64,000 nucleotides of DNA from CAXXOK01 sp001604115 (GCA_034928535.1 JAYFOV010000005.1:124001-188000), one strand, 5' to 3'. Positions 24,235 to 34,885 are shown, counted from the stretch's first letter. Translations and numbers: made by a program. Notes: generated by a model from the letters alone, not told the origin.

Positions 24235-25749
24235 TCAGCCAGCCGCGCGCTCGCCTGCCATCATCAGCCCCAAACCATTGCGGGTAGCGTCCTGCTGCGC
24301 AACGATGCCCATCACTTCGCCCTCATAGAGCACCATGATGCGGTCGGAAATCTCCAAAATTTCATCCAGTTCCGTCGATACCAGCAGCACCGCAGCGCCC
24401 TGATCGCGTGCCTCCACAATGCGGCTTTGGATGTACTTGGTTGCTCCAATATCCAGCCCCCGGCTTGGGTGTACCGCCACCAGCAGCCGTGGCTTGCGAT
24501 CCAGCTCCCGCCCAACGACCACCTTTTGTTGGTTTCCGCCCGAAAGGTTGCCCGCCAGCTCGGAAACACTGGGTGTTTTCACGTTGAACTGCTTGCACAG
24601 TGCGGCGGCATAGTCATCGATCCAACGCCAACGCATGACGCCATGCCTGGAAAAAGGCGGTTGCCCGTAACTCATGAGGGACAAATTCTCGCGAATGTTC
24701 ATACGGGCGACCATACCCATTTTATGCCGATCCTCGGGAATGTGGGCAACGCCATGGCGCAGCACCTCCTTGGCAGGGTGGCCTGCCACCTCCACACCAT
24801 CCAGCCGGATGGAGCCTTCAATGGGCTTGAGCAGCCCGCAGACCGCCCGCACCAGCTCGCTTTGCCCATTGCCATCCACACCGCACACGGAGAGGATCTC
24901 TCCGGCACGCACTTCAAAGCTCACATTCTTGACAGCCGGCAATTTGCGCGCGCTCAGGCAGGTGAGTCCAGACACCTGAAGCACCGACTTCCCTTGCACT
25001 GGCTCCGCCTTCTGCACGGACAGCTCTACATTTTGCCCAACCATAAGGGTTGCCAATTGCTGCTTGTCCACAATCTGCGCAATGGGTATGCCGGCTGCCG
25101 CCACACGTCCCAGCCGCAGCACTGTGCAGCGGTCGCAGATGGTCATGATTTCGTTGAGCTTATGGCTGATAAAAATGACGGTTTTCCCCTCCGCAGTCAA
25201 TCGGCGGATCATCTGAAACAGCCCTTCTACCTCCTGCGGGGTCAGCACAGCAGTCGGTTCATCCAGAATGAGCAACTCCACATTGCGGTACAGTGCCTTG
25301 AGGATTTCCAGCCGCTGCTGCTGCCCCACAGAGAGCTGCTCCACTTTGCAAAAGGGGTCAATGTTCATCTGGTAGCGCTCCGCCATTTCCGTGAAACGCT
25401 TGGCAGCTGCCTTTAAATCCAGCACTGCACCGTTGCCGCCATAGCCAAGCACCACATTTTCAATGGCAGTCAGGGCCGGGATCAGCATGAAATGCTGGTG
25501 CACCATTCCAATGCCCAGCTCGATCGCCTGCTTCGGATCACGGATGTGCACCGGCTTCCCGTTGTAAGTGATCACGCCCTCACTTTGGGCATACATCCCG
25601 TACAGGATGTTCATCAGCGTGGATTTGCCAGCGCCATTCTCACCCAGCAGCGCATGCACTTCGCCGCGCTCCACGCTCAGGCTCACATCTTCATTGGCGA
25701 CCACAGGGCCAAACCGCTTGGTCACGTGCGCCATCTCCAGTAATGCCAT
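24235..25749 (-). CDS. Nucleoside-type ABC transporter ATPase (two ABC domains)
   Basis: Cytoplasmic ATPase of 504 residues with tandem ABC domains, the organisation of YufO/NupO and RbsA-like proteins. The first domain has Walker A GENGAGKST, signature LSVGQQQR and Walker B LLILDEPTAVL. The second has the signature LSGGNQQK, followed by a degenerate Walker region (LLVAVHPSRGLD) typical of this family. It works with the two permeases directly upstream (12 bp gap) and the BMP-family binding protein. AGGAGG precedes the ATG. The likely substrate is purine nucleosides, which is family inference. Confidence 0.94.
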   Translation of the reverse strand: MALLEMAHVTKRFGPVVANEDVSLSVERGEVHALLGENGAGKSTLMNILYGMYAQSEGVITYNGKPVHIRDPKQAIELGIGMVHQHFMLIPALTAIENVVLGYGGNGAVLDLKAAAKRFTEMAERYQMNIDPFCKVEQLSVGQQQRLEILKALYRNVELLILDEPTAVLTPQEVEGLFQMIRRLTAEGKTVIFISHKLNEIMTICDRCTVLRLGRVAAAGIPIAQIVDKQQLATLMVGQNVELSVQKAEPVQGKSVLQVSGLTCLSARKLPAVKNVSFEVRAGEILSVCGVDGNGQSELVRAVCGLLKPIEGSIRLDGVEVAGHPAKEVLRHGVAHIPEDRHKMGMVARMNIRENLSLMSYGQPPFSRHGVMRWRWIDDYAAALCKQFNVKTPSVSELAGNLSGGNQQKVVVGRELDRKPRLLVAVHPSRGLDIGATKYIQSRIVEARDQGAAVLLVSTELDEILEISDRIMVLYEGEVMGIVAQQDATRNGLGLMMAGERAAG

Positions 25750-25761
25750 GCTGCTCGCCTC

Positions 25762-26679
25762 CTATTCCTTCACGTAGGGTACGGCGCTGGCCGCCGGCTT
25801 GTTACTGCGGCCGATAAGACCGCATAGCGCCAAAATGGTGATCAGGTAGGGCAGCATCACCAAAAACTGTGAAGGAATGCCCGTATTGAGCGCCTGCAGT
25901 TGGAACTTGAGCGCGTTGCTCGTGCCAAACACCAGCGCCGCACCCATCACCCCAAGGGGGGTGTAGTTGCCAAACACCACCGCCGCCAGCGCCATGAAAC
26001 CACCGCCGGCAATCATGTTTTCGGTAAAGAAGGTCATTTGTCCCATGGATACGAAAGCGCCGGCAAAGCCGCCCATCATGCCGCTGTACAGCACACTCAG
26101 GAAACGTGTGCGCGCTACGTTGATCCCCACCGTATCACACGCACGCGGATGCTCGCCCACGGCGCGCACCTTGAGCCCAATGTTGGTGCGAAACAGCACA
26201 AACCAAGCCACGGGAACCAGCAGGAAAGCGATATATACGGGAATTGGCTGGTTAAAGAACACCGTTCCCAGCACTGGAATCTGCGAAAGCAGCGGGATCG
26301 GAGCCTTCACGAATGCGTCGATTTTCGGTGGGCTGGTGCTGGCGCCAAATACGGCGCGGTTCACGGTAATGGTCAAGCCGCTGGCCAAAATATTCATGCC
26401 TGTGCCGATCACCGTTTGATCGGCCTTGACCACCACGGTAAATACGGCAAAAATCCCTGCAAACGCCACGGAAATCAGCATCGCAAACAGGCATCCAAGC
26501 CACACGGAGCCCGTGAGCATAGAGCCGATCACACCGGCCAACGCACCCACGAGCATCACACCTTCCGTGCCAATGTTCACAATGCCCGCGCGCTCGCTGA
26601 AAACAATGCCCAACCCAGCAATCAGTGTCGGAGTGGAGAGCATCAGTACAGAAGAAAGGAAGCTTTCCAGGATGTTCAT
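25762..26679 (-). CDS. Nucleoside-type ABC permease (YufQ-like)
   Basis: Integral membrane protein of 305 residues of the branched-chain/ribose-type permease family. The characteristic patterns ERAGIVNIGTEGVMLVGAL and RAVGEHPRACDTVGINVARTR are present. Its ATG overlaps the stop codon of the other permease (ATGA). The pair forms the translocation pathway for the ATPase encoded next. The YufP-YufQ-YufO order matches known nucleoside importers. Confidence 0.93.
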   Translation of the reverse strand: MNILESFLSSVLMLSTPTLIAGLGIVFSERAGIVNIGTEGVMLVGALAGVIGSMLTGSVWLGCLFAMLISVAFAGIFAVFTVVVKADQTVIGTGMNILASGLTITVNRAVFGASTSPPKIDAFVKAPIPLLSQIPVLGTVFFNQPIPVYIAFLLVPVAWFVLFRTNIGLKVRAVGEHPRACDTVGINVARTRFLSVLYSGMMGGFAGAFVSMGQMTFFTENMIAGGGFMALAAVVFGNYTPLGVMGAALVFGTSNALKFQLQALNTGIPSQFLVMLPYLITILALCGLIGRSNKPAASAVPYVKE

Positions 26680-27806
26680 GCTTCCACCCCCCTATCTTGC
26701 AGCACAGGCTTGGTCGGGTCGGAAGGGCCTTTGACGTTGACCGTAGCCAGTTTTACATGACGCCCGCGGAACATGGTACGCCCGGCGATGAAGAGAATAA
26801 TGAGCGCCTGCACCACCAGGACTACCGAGGAGCTTACATCCGTCAAAGTCTGCATTTTCAGCGAGCCGTTCTGCAGCCCGCCAAACAGGATGCCGGACAG
26901 GAAAATGCCGACCGGATTATTATTGCCCATCAGCGCAACGGCAATGCCCGTAAAGCCATAAGAAACGCTGAAACTGGTGAGCATCAGGCGAAACTGCACC
27001 GCCACGATTTCCACACAACCGCCCAGTCCTGCAAAGCCGCCCGCCAAAAACATTGCCAGCAAGCTGGATTTTTGGATGCTCATACCCGCATAGGCGCCTG
27101 CCGTGGGGTTGAGTCCCACCACGCGCATTTCAAAGCCCTTGGTGGTTTTCCACAGGAAAAACCAGTAAAAAAGAATCGCCAATATCACCAAAATCATGCC
27201 CCAGTGCAGGCGCATGCCGCTTTGGAATATTTTTGGCATGATTGCCGTATCGAACAGTTGCGCGCTTTGCGGGTAGGAACTGTTGGCGCTGTCCTTCATG
27301 GGGCCGTTCACGCAAAAATCGATAATTTGCACCGCAACATAATTGAGCATGATGGTCGTGATCAGTTCGCTGGCGCCAAAACGAATTTTGAGTGCACCAA
27401 CGATCAGCCCATAGATCGCCCCACCCAAAAACCCCGCCGCCAGCGCCACGGGTAAATGTATCCATAGGGGGAGATCAGGGAAATTTACGCCCACAAGCGT
27501 GCCCATGAGCGCGCCAATGCGAAACTGCCCTTCCGCACCCAGGTTAATGATGCCGCAACGGCGTGCAATGGCAAAGCTGAGTGCGGTAAACATGAACGGT
27601 ACGGCTTTGAGCAATGTTTCGTCCCAGGCTCTCTGGGTGCCAAAAGCACCTTTGAGCATCGCCTGATAGGCCTCCAGCGGACTGGTCTTGGCTGTGAGAA
27701 GGATGATGATGCTGCCAAACAGCAGCGAGATCAGCAACGCGGCCAATGGGTAATAAGCGCTCTTCAGGGCGGATTTTGCCTTTTTTTGAAGGCTTTCAGC
27801 GGTCAT
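26676..27806 (-). CDS. Nucleoside-type ABC permease (YufP-like)
   Basis: Partner permease of 376 residues with an N-terminal membrane segment (YYPLAALLISLLFGSIIILL). It carries the family pattern RRCGIINLGAEGQFRIGAL and, later, RVVGLNPTAGAYAGMSI. I chose ATG 27806 because GGGAGGGG lies just upstream; the open frame runs 47 codons further without family similarity. It is separated from the binding-protein gene by a terminator at 27993-28039, so its expression probably depends on read-through or on a promoter in the 260-bp gap. Confidence 0.92.
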   Translation of the reverse strand: MTAESLQKKAKSALKSAYYPLAALLISLLFGSIIILLTAKTSPLEAYQAMLKGAFGTQRAWDETLLKAVPFMFTALSFAIARRCGIINLGAEGQFRIGALMGTLVGVNFPDLPLWIHLPVALAAGFLGGAIYGLIVGALKIRFGASELITTIMLNYVAVQIIDFCVNGPMKDSANSSYPQSAQLFDTAIMPKIFQSGMRLHWGMILVILAILFYWFFLWKTTKGFEMRVVGLNPTAGAYAGMSIQKSSLLAMFLAGGFAGLGGCVEIVAVQFRLMLTSFSVSYGFTGIAVALMGNNNPVGIFLSGILFGGLQNGSLKMQTLTDVSSSVVLVVQALIILFIAGRTMFRGRHVKLATVNVKGPSDPTKPVLQDRGVEA

Positions 27807-27992
27807 TGGATCCCCTCCCGCAGTGGTGCAAGCAGCAACAACCCTCCGGCGGTGCAGCTTGCCTGTGTAATTTTTCCGGCGCCATATTCGCAAAACAACA
27901 AACTTAAGATTCGGCGTTGATGCTGCGCATTCCTGCCCGCCGGTCATCTTACGCGGCCCAACAGGCGGACCTGCCGTCCATGCGAAGGATTG

Positions 27993-28039
27993 AAAAATCC
28001 GCCCCGACCCGGTCGCAAATACGGCCGAGCCGGGGCGGA
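27993..28039 (-). terminator. Terminator between the BMP gene and its permeases
   Basis: A 9-bp GC-rich stem (27998-28006 with 28031-28039) encloses a loop with further pairing. On the minus strand it is followed by TTTTT (27997-27993). It lies 24 bp after the binding-protein stop codon, inside the transporter operon. Confidence 0.8.
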
Positions 28040-28063
28040 CGTAATTTGTTCAGCCCTTTGGCA

Positions 28064-29035
28064 TTACTCCAGCGTAATGGTGATCTCCCCGGCCGCCAGT
28101 TTGGCGTAAATATCCTCAAGCTGTGCCTTTACTTCGGCGGGCACATCAATGTAATATTCGCCGATGTAGACCACGCCCTGCGCTGCGCCCATGCGGATGA
28201 CTTCGTTGGGAATAGTGCCGTCCAAATAAGCTTTGAAGGCGGCTTCATAGGCAATGGAAGTATCCTTTACAATGGCGGTAACTGCGGCATCGGGTGCAAC
28301 CGTTTCCTGATTGAGACCGGAGCCGATACCCAGCGCCGCGCCTTCGCTCTCCTGCGCCGCTTCCATCACGCCCAGCGAAGCCTGGTTCGCCATCGGGGAT
28401 AGCACATCCGCACCCTGCCCGATGAAGCTCTTTGCCAGCTGCTTGGCGGCATTCACATCATCCATGCTGCCCGTGTTCTGGGAAAGCACTTTGATGGAGG
28501 GGTCCACATAGGCCACACCCTGCGCAAAGCCCTGCGCACCGTTTTTAATGGGCTGGATTTCCAGACCGCCGATAAAGCCGACCGTCTTGGTCTTGGTAAG
28601 CAAGGCGGAAAGCGCGCCCATCATGAAGCCCTGCTGCACATCCTGGATGGCAAAGGAGGCGCAGTTGGTATCCACCACGTTGGAGTTGATAAAGAAGAAC
28701 TGCGTGTCGGGGTATTCCTTGGCCGTTGCCGCGCCCGCATCCGCAAAGCTGCTGGTGGCAAGGAAAATAACGTCATACCCTTCATCGCCAAAGGTGCGGA
28801 TGGCATCCGCCACCGAGGAGGCGGGGATGTTTTCCACATACTTGATCTCCGCGCCCAGCGCCTCAATCTTTTTCAGGCCGTTGTATGCGGTGGCGTTCCA
28901 GCTCATGTCGGAAATTGCACCTTCCAGAATGAGCGCAACGCGAACCTTGGGTGCCTCGGCTGCCGCGCCGCCCACCATGCCCAGCACCATTAGAAGTGCC
29001 ATCGCAAGGGCTGCAAACCGTACATTTTTCCTCAT
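28064..29035 (-). CDS. BMP-family (PnrA/Med-like) nucleoside-binding protein
   Basis: Exported substrate-binding protein of 323 residues. The signal peptide MRKNVRFAALAMALLMVLG ends with GGAAA before Glu-Ala and lacks the lipobox cysteine found in most Gram-positive BMP lipoproteins. Family features include ALILEGAISDMSWNATAYNGL, DVIFLATSSFADA and the FIGGLEIQPI region. Purine nucleosides are the usual ligands of the family. It is the first gene of the transporter locus, with a strong promoter at 29302-29329, a leader of about 260 nt and a terminator right after it. This arrangement would make more binding protein than transporter. Confidence 0.92.
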   Translation of the reverse strand: MRKNVRFAALAMALLMVLGMVGGAAAEAPKVRVALILEGAISDMSWNATAYNGLKKIEALGAEIKYVENIPASSVADAIRTFGDEGYDVIFLATSSFADAGAATAKEYPDTQFFFINSNVVDTNCASFAIQDVQQGFMMGALSALLTKTKTVGFIGGLEIQPIKNGAQGFAQGVAYVDPSIKVLSQNTGSMDDVNAAKQLAKSFIGQGADVLSPMANQASLGVMEAAQESEGAALGIGSGLNQETVAPDAAVTAIVKDTSIAYEAAFKAYLDGTIPNEVIRMGAAQGVVYIGEYYIDVPAEVKAQLEDIYAKLAAGEITITLE

Positions 29036-29295
29036 TGGATCGTCTCCTTTTATCGTCTATTTTCCAAAGGCGGCCGCTGTGGCGCTGCCCTTTGAAACAG
29101 GGTGGGTGCGCCGTGGATAGCGCAATGGATGTTGCCCGGCTGTGCCGGCACATCGCCCAAGTGATGGAGCCAAATCCTGCGTGGGTACAGCAAAACACGG
29201 TGATGCTAGAAGGCAATGCTCGCCAGGCCACTGAACGGCGCAACCCCATGACCAACGTTCGCCATGGCGAGGACGCACCGCTTGTGCGTCTAGGA
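29036..29295 (-). promoter_or_regulatory. Long structured leader of the BMP gene
   Basis: About 260 nt lie between the predicted start site and the coding region. Hairpins are visible, among them a 7-bp stem made by GACGCAC and GTGCGTC and the palindrome TCGCCATGGCGA. I could not match it to the purine, cobalamin or tetrahydrofolate riboswitch consensus. It is a candidate regulatory RNA of unknown type. Confidence 0.35.
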
Positions 29296-29301
29296 TGACT
29301 T

Positions 29302-29329
29302 ATTATACCATAACCATCCCTTGCGTCAA
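29302..29329 (-). promoter_or_regulatory. Strong sigma-A promoter of the BMP transporter locus
   Basis: On the minus strand TTGACG (29324-29329), a 16-bp spacer and a perfect TATAAT (29302-29307). Confidence 0.8.
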
Positions 29330-29686
29330 GCAGCCTAATTATGCCCGTACCATCAGCAATACCTTTCCTGTCAAGCGTTCGCGTGTTTCTAACTTACAAA
29401 GCACAGTCAAGAACCGCAAAAAAACATGCTGCATAAAACGCATAAAGCTCCGATCACAGCACGACCCCGAAACTCCTTTGCTTTATTATGTTTACCCCTT
29501 CATCCCATGTGTTATCCGGTCCGAAGAATGCATTTTTATTCTATTCTATACAGCGGTGCATACTGCCCGCTTGGTTCACCACTGTACTCTTGCCAATGGG
29601 CACTGGAAAGCAAATCTCAAAATTCATTTGTGCAGCCCCGATCCTCCATGTTTTAACCAGAATCCCGCACTTACGGAGACGACGAA
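29330..29686. other. AT-rich gap between the BMP promoter and the groEL terminator
   Basis: About 360 bp without a convincing gene on either strand; short frames lack ribosome sites and similarity. I see nothing specific in it. Confidence 0.5.
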
Positions 29687-29730
29687 ATGCACCAAAGGCA
29701 CCCTCCATGCGGAGGATGCCTTTGGTGCAT
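29687..29730 (-). terminator. Hairpin after groEL, probable terminator
   Basis: A 14-bp perfect stem (29687-29700 with 29717-29730) with an inner CCTCC/GGAGG pairing lies 20 bp past the groEL stop. The T tract on the minus strand is short (ATTTCG). Confidence 0.65.
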
Positions 29731-29749
29731 GATTCTGTTGGGTTGTGGC

Positions 29750-31378
<1,629 letters not shown>

Positions 31379-31405
31379 TGTGTTTCTTCCTCCTACTGTC
31401 GCTTG

Positions 31406-31690
31406 TTATTCTACGGTTGCCAGAATATCACTCTGGCGCACGATGATGATCTCTTCGCCGCCCAGCTTGACCTCGGTACCGGCATACTTGCTGTAAATGA
31501 CCTTCTGGCCGGGCTTGACATGCATCACAACTTCCTTGCCATCCACCAACCCGCCGGGGCCAACAGAAATCACTTCCGCCATCTGCGGTTTTTCTTTGGC
31601 AGAGTTCGTAAGCAGGATACCACCCTTAGTGGTCTCCTCCGATTCAAGGTTTTTGATGACAACACGGTCGCCCAAAGGCTTTACGTTCAT
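31406..31690 (-). CDS. groES: Co-chaperonin GroES
   Basis: 10-kDa lid of the chaperonin, 94 residues. It begins MNVKPLGDRVVIK and contains the mobile-loop region EETTKGGILLTNSAKEKPQMAEV. It ends with the GEEIIIVRQSDILATVE region typical of the family. GGAGG lies before the ATG. It is the first gene of the heat-shock operon, about 40 bp after the CIRCE element. Confidence 0.98.
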   Translation of the reverse strand: MNVKPLGDRVVIKNLESEETTKGGILLTNSAKEKPQMAEVISVGPGGLVDGKEVVMHVKPGQKVIYSKYAGTEVKLGGEEIIIVRQSDILATVE

Positions 31691-31728
31691 GATAGTTCCT
31701 CCCTATCCGATGATGTGTTTTGGTCTTG

Positions 31729-31755
31729 TTAGCACTCACTAGAACCGAGTGCTAA
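31729..31755 (-). promoter_or_regulatory. CIRCE operator (HrcA binding site)
   Basis: A perfect TTAGCACTC-N9-GAGTGCTAA inverted repeat, identical to the consensus, lies in the groES leader. HrcA should repress groES-groEL here in the absence of heat stress. Confidence 0.97.
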
Positions 31756-31765
31756 CAACGTTGTT

Positions 31766-31794
31766 AGTTTACGTCATTTTTCGGGATTGCGCAA
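31766..31794 (-). promoter_or_regulatory. Probable groES-groEL promoter
   Basis: On the minus strand TTGCGC (31789-31794), a 17-bp spacer and TAAACT (31766-31771). The start site would fall just before the CIRCE element, as in other Firmicutes. Confidence 0.6.
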
Positions 31795-31938
31795 CCATGA
31801 ATATTTCTGAATAATCGGAAATAGTGCTTGAAATGCCGTAAAACCGTCGGAATTGTTCTATTATCTCCTGTTTTCTTTGAAATGCGCTGCATTGCATGCT
31901 CTGGCGTCCATTCCGCAGGTGCGTATATGGCCGCATTG

Positions 31939-31947
31939 TGGTACAAT
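31939..31947 (+). promoter_or_regulatory. Extended -10 promoter of mutY
   Basis: TGG followed by TACAAT (31942-31947), with no clear -35 box. The coding region starts about 18 nt after the expected start site. Confidence 0.4.
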
Positions 31948-31971
31948 GCCACGGGTAAGGGAGTGGATTGT

Positions 31972-33042
31972 GTGGATAGGCACGCGGATTATTCGAAGCG
32001 ATTAACAGAATGGTACCGCCCGGTACAGCGTGATTTGCCATGGCGGCGCACCAAAAACCCTTATGCAATTTGGGTATCGGAAATCATGCTGCAACAAACA
32101 CGGGTGGAAACCGTGCGGGAATATTATCGGCGTTTTATGGAGCGTTTGCCGGACGTAACGGCACTGGCGAAAGCGCCACAGGCTGAAGTTTTGAAACTCT
32201 GGGAAGGTCTTGGTTACTACAGCCGTGCACGCAACATGCAACGCGCCGCACAGTTGATCGTAGATCAGTATGGCGGCCGATTCCCCGAGACGGCGGCTGA
32301 GCTTCGCAAACTTCCGGGCATCGGCGCCTATACGGCCGGCGCGGTCGCAAGCATTGCGTTTGGGGAAGCCAGCCCAGCCATTGATGGCAATGTGAAGCGC
32401 GTGGCCGCCAGGTTGTTTGGCATTCGGGAGGCCATTGACGCCAAGGCTTCGCTGCGGATTGTGCAGGATCAGTTATCCGCCATCCTGGGATACGGCGATG
32501 CCGGGGAGATCAACCAGGCTTTGATGGAGCTTGGCGCAACGGTGTGCATCCCACGCAGCCCAAAATGCGACCTTTGCCCACTTGCTCAAAACTGCGATGC
32601 ATTTGCCGAAGGTGATGCCCCCCTGCTGCCCATTCTGGCACCAAAGGAACCGCCCAAGGTGATACCCTTGGCTGTCTGCCTCCTCACCTATGCCGGGCAA
32701 GTTTTGCTCCTGCGCAGGCAGGAGCGGTTACTTCACGGGCTATATGTGTTTTGGCTGGCGGAAGGGGACATCGCTTTGCCTTTGCTCCAAAGCAGCCTGC
32801 AGGAGCAGGGGCTGCACACCGTCTATCAGGGAAAAGTGGGCGAGGGAAAACATATCTTCACCCACCGAATTTGGCAAATGGAAATCCATCATTTCGTGCT
32901 TACCGCATCTCCCGCTCCCGAGTGGCTCCAGGCAAGGCAGGCTGCGATGGCCAGCGCCGATGAGATGCTTAGCCTGCCCATGCCAACAGCCATGAGGGCA
33001 GCTCAATCGCTCGCGCTCACTTTGCTGGACGCAGCGGAGTGA
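31972..33042 (+). CDS. mutY: Adenine DNA glycosylase MutY
   Basis: Removes adenine mispaired with 8-oxoguanine; 356 residues. The helix-hairpin-helix region LRKLPGIGAYTAGAVASIAF is followed by the catalytic Asp in AIDGNVKR. The iron-sulfur cluster ligands follow as C-x6-C-x2-C-x5-C in CIPRSPKCDLCPLAQNC. A C-terminal NUDIX-like domain for 8-oxoguanine recognition completes the protein. I chose GTG 31972 because AAGGGAG lies 8 nt upstream and the sequence DRHADYSKRLTEWY is the normal N-terminus. The frame is open 48 codons further, into the divergent groES promoter region, without similarity. It is monocistronic. Confidence 0.95.
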   Translation: MDRHADYSKRLTEWYRPVQRDLPWRRTKNPYAIWVSEIMLQQTRVETVREYYRRFMERLPDVTALAKAPQAEVLKLWEGLGYYSRARNMQRAAQLIVDQYGGRFPETAAELRKLPGIGAYTAGAVASIAFGEASPAIDGNVKRVAARLFGIREAIDAKASLRIVQDQLSAILGYGDAGEINQALMELGATVCIPRSPKCDLCPLAQNCDAFAEGDAPLLPILAPKEPPKVIPLAVCLLTYAGQVLLLRRQERLLHGLYVFWLAEGDIALPLLQSSLQEQGLHTVYQGKVGEGKHIFTHRIWQMEIHHFVLTASPAPEWLQARQAAMASADEMLSLPMPTAMRAAQSLALTLLDAAE

Positions 33043-33199
33043 GTCGATACGTTGATGTGTCCCAAAGCCTGACGTTTCCCGAAAGAAGCAATCGCCATGC
33101 AGTCTGTGGCGTACTGGCCGCACAGCCATGGGCAGGAACTGACCTTGGATTCCATCAAAAAGACGCAGCCTCCCCTCCAGCGGGTGGTTGCTTCTTCGG

Positions 33200-33640
33200 T
33201 TATGAATGATGGTTGCTGGCTGCTTCCGGTTGAGCCTCCTCTGCCATGACAAAGGAGGCAGGATCGACTGCATCTGCCGTGCGCTCCAGAGCTTCCGCGC
33301 GTTGCGCGCGGGTCAGTGCGGCCAAGGCGCGGTCATAGCTGTGATCAATCATCGCGCAGAGCTCTTCATCCGGCACAGTCCCATCCAGTGTGATGGTATT
33401 GTTGTAGGGATGCTGCGGCGGCGGGCAATGGTAGCCGCGGCGGATGGTTTCCGGATACTTGTGCCGGAGCATCTGTCCGTAAACCGGTTCGCACTTGAGC
33501 GTGACCCACGGGCGAGTGAGGGAAATTTCCGCAAAAATCCGCTTGCCGATACGCGCGCAAAGCGGCGATGGGCCAAAAGGGAAATCCAGATAGGCCCCCT
33601 GTTTGGCAAGGCAGCGCTCAATCAAGGTTTGCAGCGTCAT
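33200..33640 (-). CDS. MmcQ/YjbR-family protein
   Basis: Small protein of 146 residues of the MmcQ/YjbR family, a fold related to nucleic-acid-binding modules whose biochemical role is not established. Family features include YLDFPFGPSPLCARIGKRIFAEI, VTLKCEP and the conserved end NNTITLDGTVPDEELCAMIDHSY. An acidic and alanine-rich tail follows. Its ATG overlaps the stop of the malic enzyme gene as ATGA, so the two are co-translated, although no functional link is known to me. Confidence 0.88.
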   Translation of the reverse strand: MTLQTLIERCLAKQGAYLDFPFGPSPLCARIGKRIFAEISLTRPWVTLKCEPVYGQMLRHKYPETIRRGYHCPPPQHPYNNTITLDGTVPDEELCAMIDHSYDRALAALTRAQRAEALERTADAVDPASFVMAEEAQPEAASNHHS

Positions 33641-34824
33641 TTGATGACCAACGCCTTGCGCGCCACACCGCTTTCGATAGCTGCTTCGGCCACGGCACGC
33701 GCCACCGCTGCACCCACACGCCGGTCAAAAGCCTGGGGCAGGATATATTGGGGACTGAGCTCCGCATCGCTCACCAGATTGGCAATGGCGTAGGCGGCGG
33801 CCGTTTTCATTTCCTCGTTAATGCGAGTGGCGCGCACATCCAGCGCTCCGCGGAAAATGCCGGGGAAAGCCAGCACGTTGTTGATCTGATTATCATAATC
33901 GCTCCGGCCGGTGCCAACGACCGCGGCGCCGGCAGCCAGCGCCACCTCGGGGTCGATCTCCGGCACAGGATTGGCCATGGCGAGCACGATCGGCCGGTCG
34001 GCCATACCGCGCACCATATCCGCCGTGAGCACGTTGGGTGCCGATACACCGATGAACACATCCGCCCCCTGGAGCGCTTCCGCGAGTGAGCCAGTCAGGT
34101 GGTGCTGATTGGTGACCAAGGTCATCTCCTGCTGGGCTGGATTCATGCCCTCACGCCCGTTGTATAGCGCGCCGTGACGCCCAACCAAAATGATGTTGCC
34201 CACACCAAAGCGCATCAGTAACCGTGCAATGGCAATGCCGGCAGAACCTGCGCCATTGATCACGCAAGTTGATTCGATCAGTTTCTTTCCAACCAGCTTG
34301 AGGGCGTTTAGCAGCGCAGCAGCAGTGACCACAGCGGTGCCGTGCTGGTCATCATGGAAAATCGGGATATCGCACAGTTCCTGCAGGCGCGTTTCAATTT
34401 CAAAGCAACGCGGCGCGCTGATATCCTCCAGATTGATGCCGCCAAAGCTGCCGCTGATCAAATAGATGGTGCGCACCAGCTCATCTACATCCTTGGATTT
34501 GATGCACAGCGGGATGGCATCTACCCCGCCAAACTCCTTCATGAGCGCGCATTTGCCCTCCATAACAGGCATGCCGGCCTCCGGACCGATATCGCCCAGC
34601 CCCAGCACGGCCGTGCCGTCGGTGATGACGGCCACCAGGTTGTGGCGGCGTGTCAAATCAAAGCTCTTGGATGGATCGCGCTGGATTTCCAGGCATGGCT
34701 CAGCAACCCCGGGGGTATAGGCCAGCGAAAGTTCTTCCCGGTTGGTGATCGGTACCCTGGAGATGACCTCCAGCTTTCCCTGCCACGCATAATGCTTCTT
34801 GAGCGACTCTGCCCGGACATCCAT
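33637..34824 (-). CDS. NAD(P)-dependent malic enzyme
   Basis: Oxidative decarboxylation of malate to pyruvate with NAD(P)+ reduction, in the cytoplasm. At 395 residues it is of the short bacterial type. The N-terminal signature SLAYTPGVAEPC, ITDGTAVLGLGDIGPEAGMPVMEGK and the dinucleotide-binding GAGSAGIAIARLL are visible. I chose ATG 34824 with GGGAG 9 nt upstream. The promoter at 34857-34885 leaves a short leader. Cofactor choice (NAD or NADP) cannot be settled from sequence by eye. Confidence 0.95.
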   Translation of the reverse strand: MDVRAESLKKHYAWQGKLEVISRVPITNREELSLAYTPGVAEPCLEIQRDPSKSFDLTRRHNLVAVITDGTAVLGLGDIGPEAGMPVMEGKCALMKEFGGVDAIPLCIKSKDVDELVRTIYLISGSFGGINLEDISAPRCFEIETRLQELCDIPIFHDDQHGTAVVTAAALLNALKLVGKKLIESTCVINGAGSAGIAIARLLMRFGVGNIILVGRHGALYNGREGMNPAQQEMTLVTNQHHLTGSLAEALQGADVFIGVSAPNVLTADMVRGMADRPIVLAMANPVPEIDPEVALAAGAAVVGTGRSDYDNQINNVLAFPGIFRGALDVRATRINEEMKTAAAYAIANLVSDAELSPQYILPQAFDRRVGAAVARAVAEAAIESGVARKALVIK

Positions 34825-34856
34825 ACAACAACACTCCCGTATCATGATTTCAGATT

Positions 34857-34885
34857 ATTGTAGCACGTTTTCCGGGAGCAGGCAA
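34857..34885 (-). promoter_or_regulatory. Sigma-A promoter of the malic enzyme operon
   Basis: On the minus strand TTGCCT (34880-34885), a 17-bp spacer and TACAAT (34857-34862). Confidence 0.72.

Noticed and set aside
29036..29295. Purine, cobalamin or tetrahydrofolate riboswitch in the BMP leader
   Set aside because: I could not find the conserved core nucleotides of any of these aptamers; only generic hairpins are visible.
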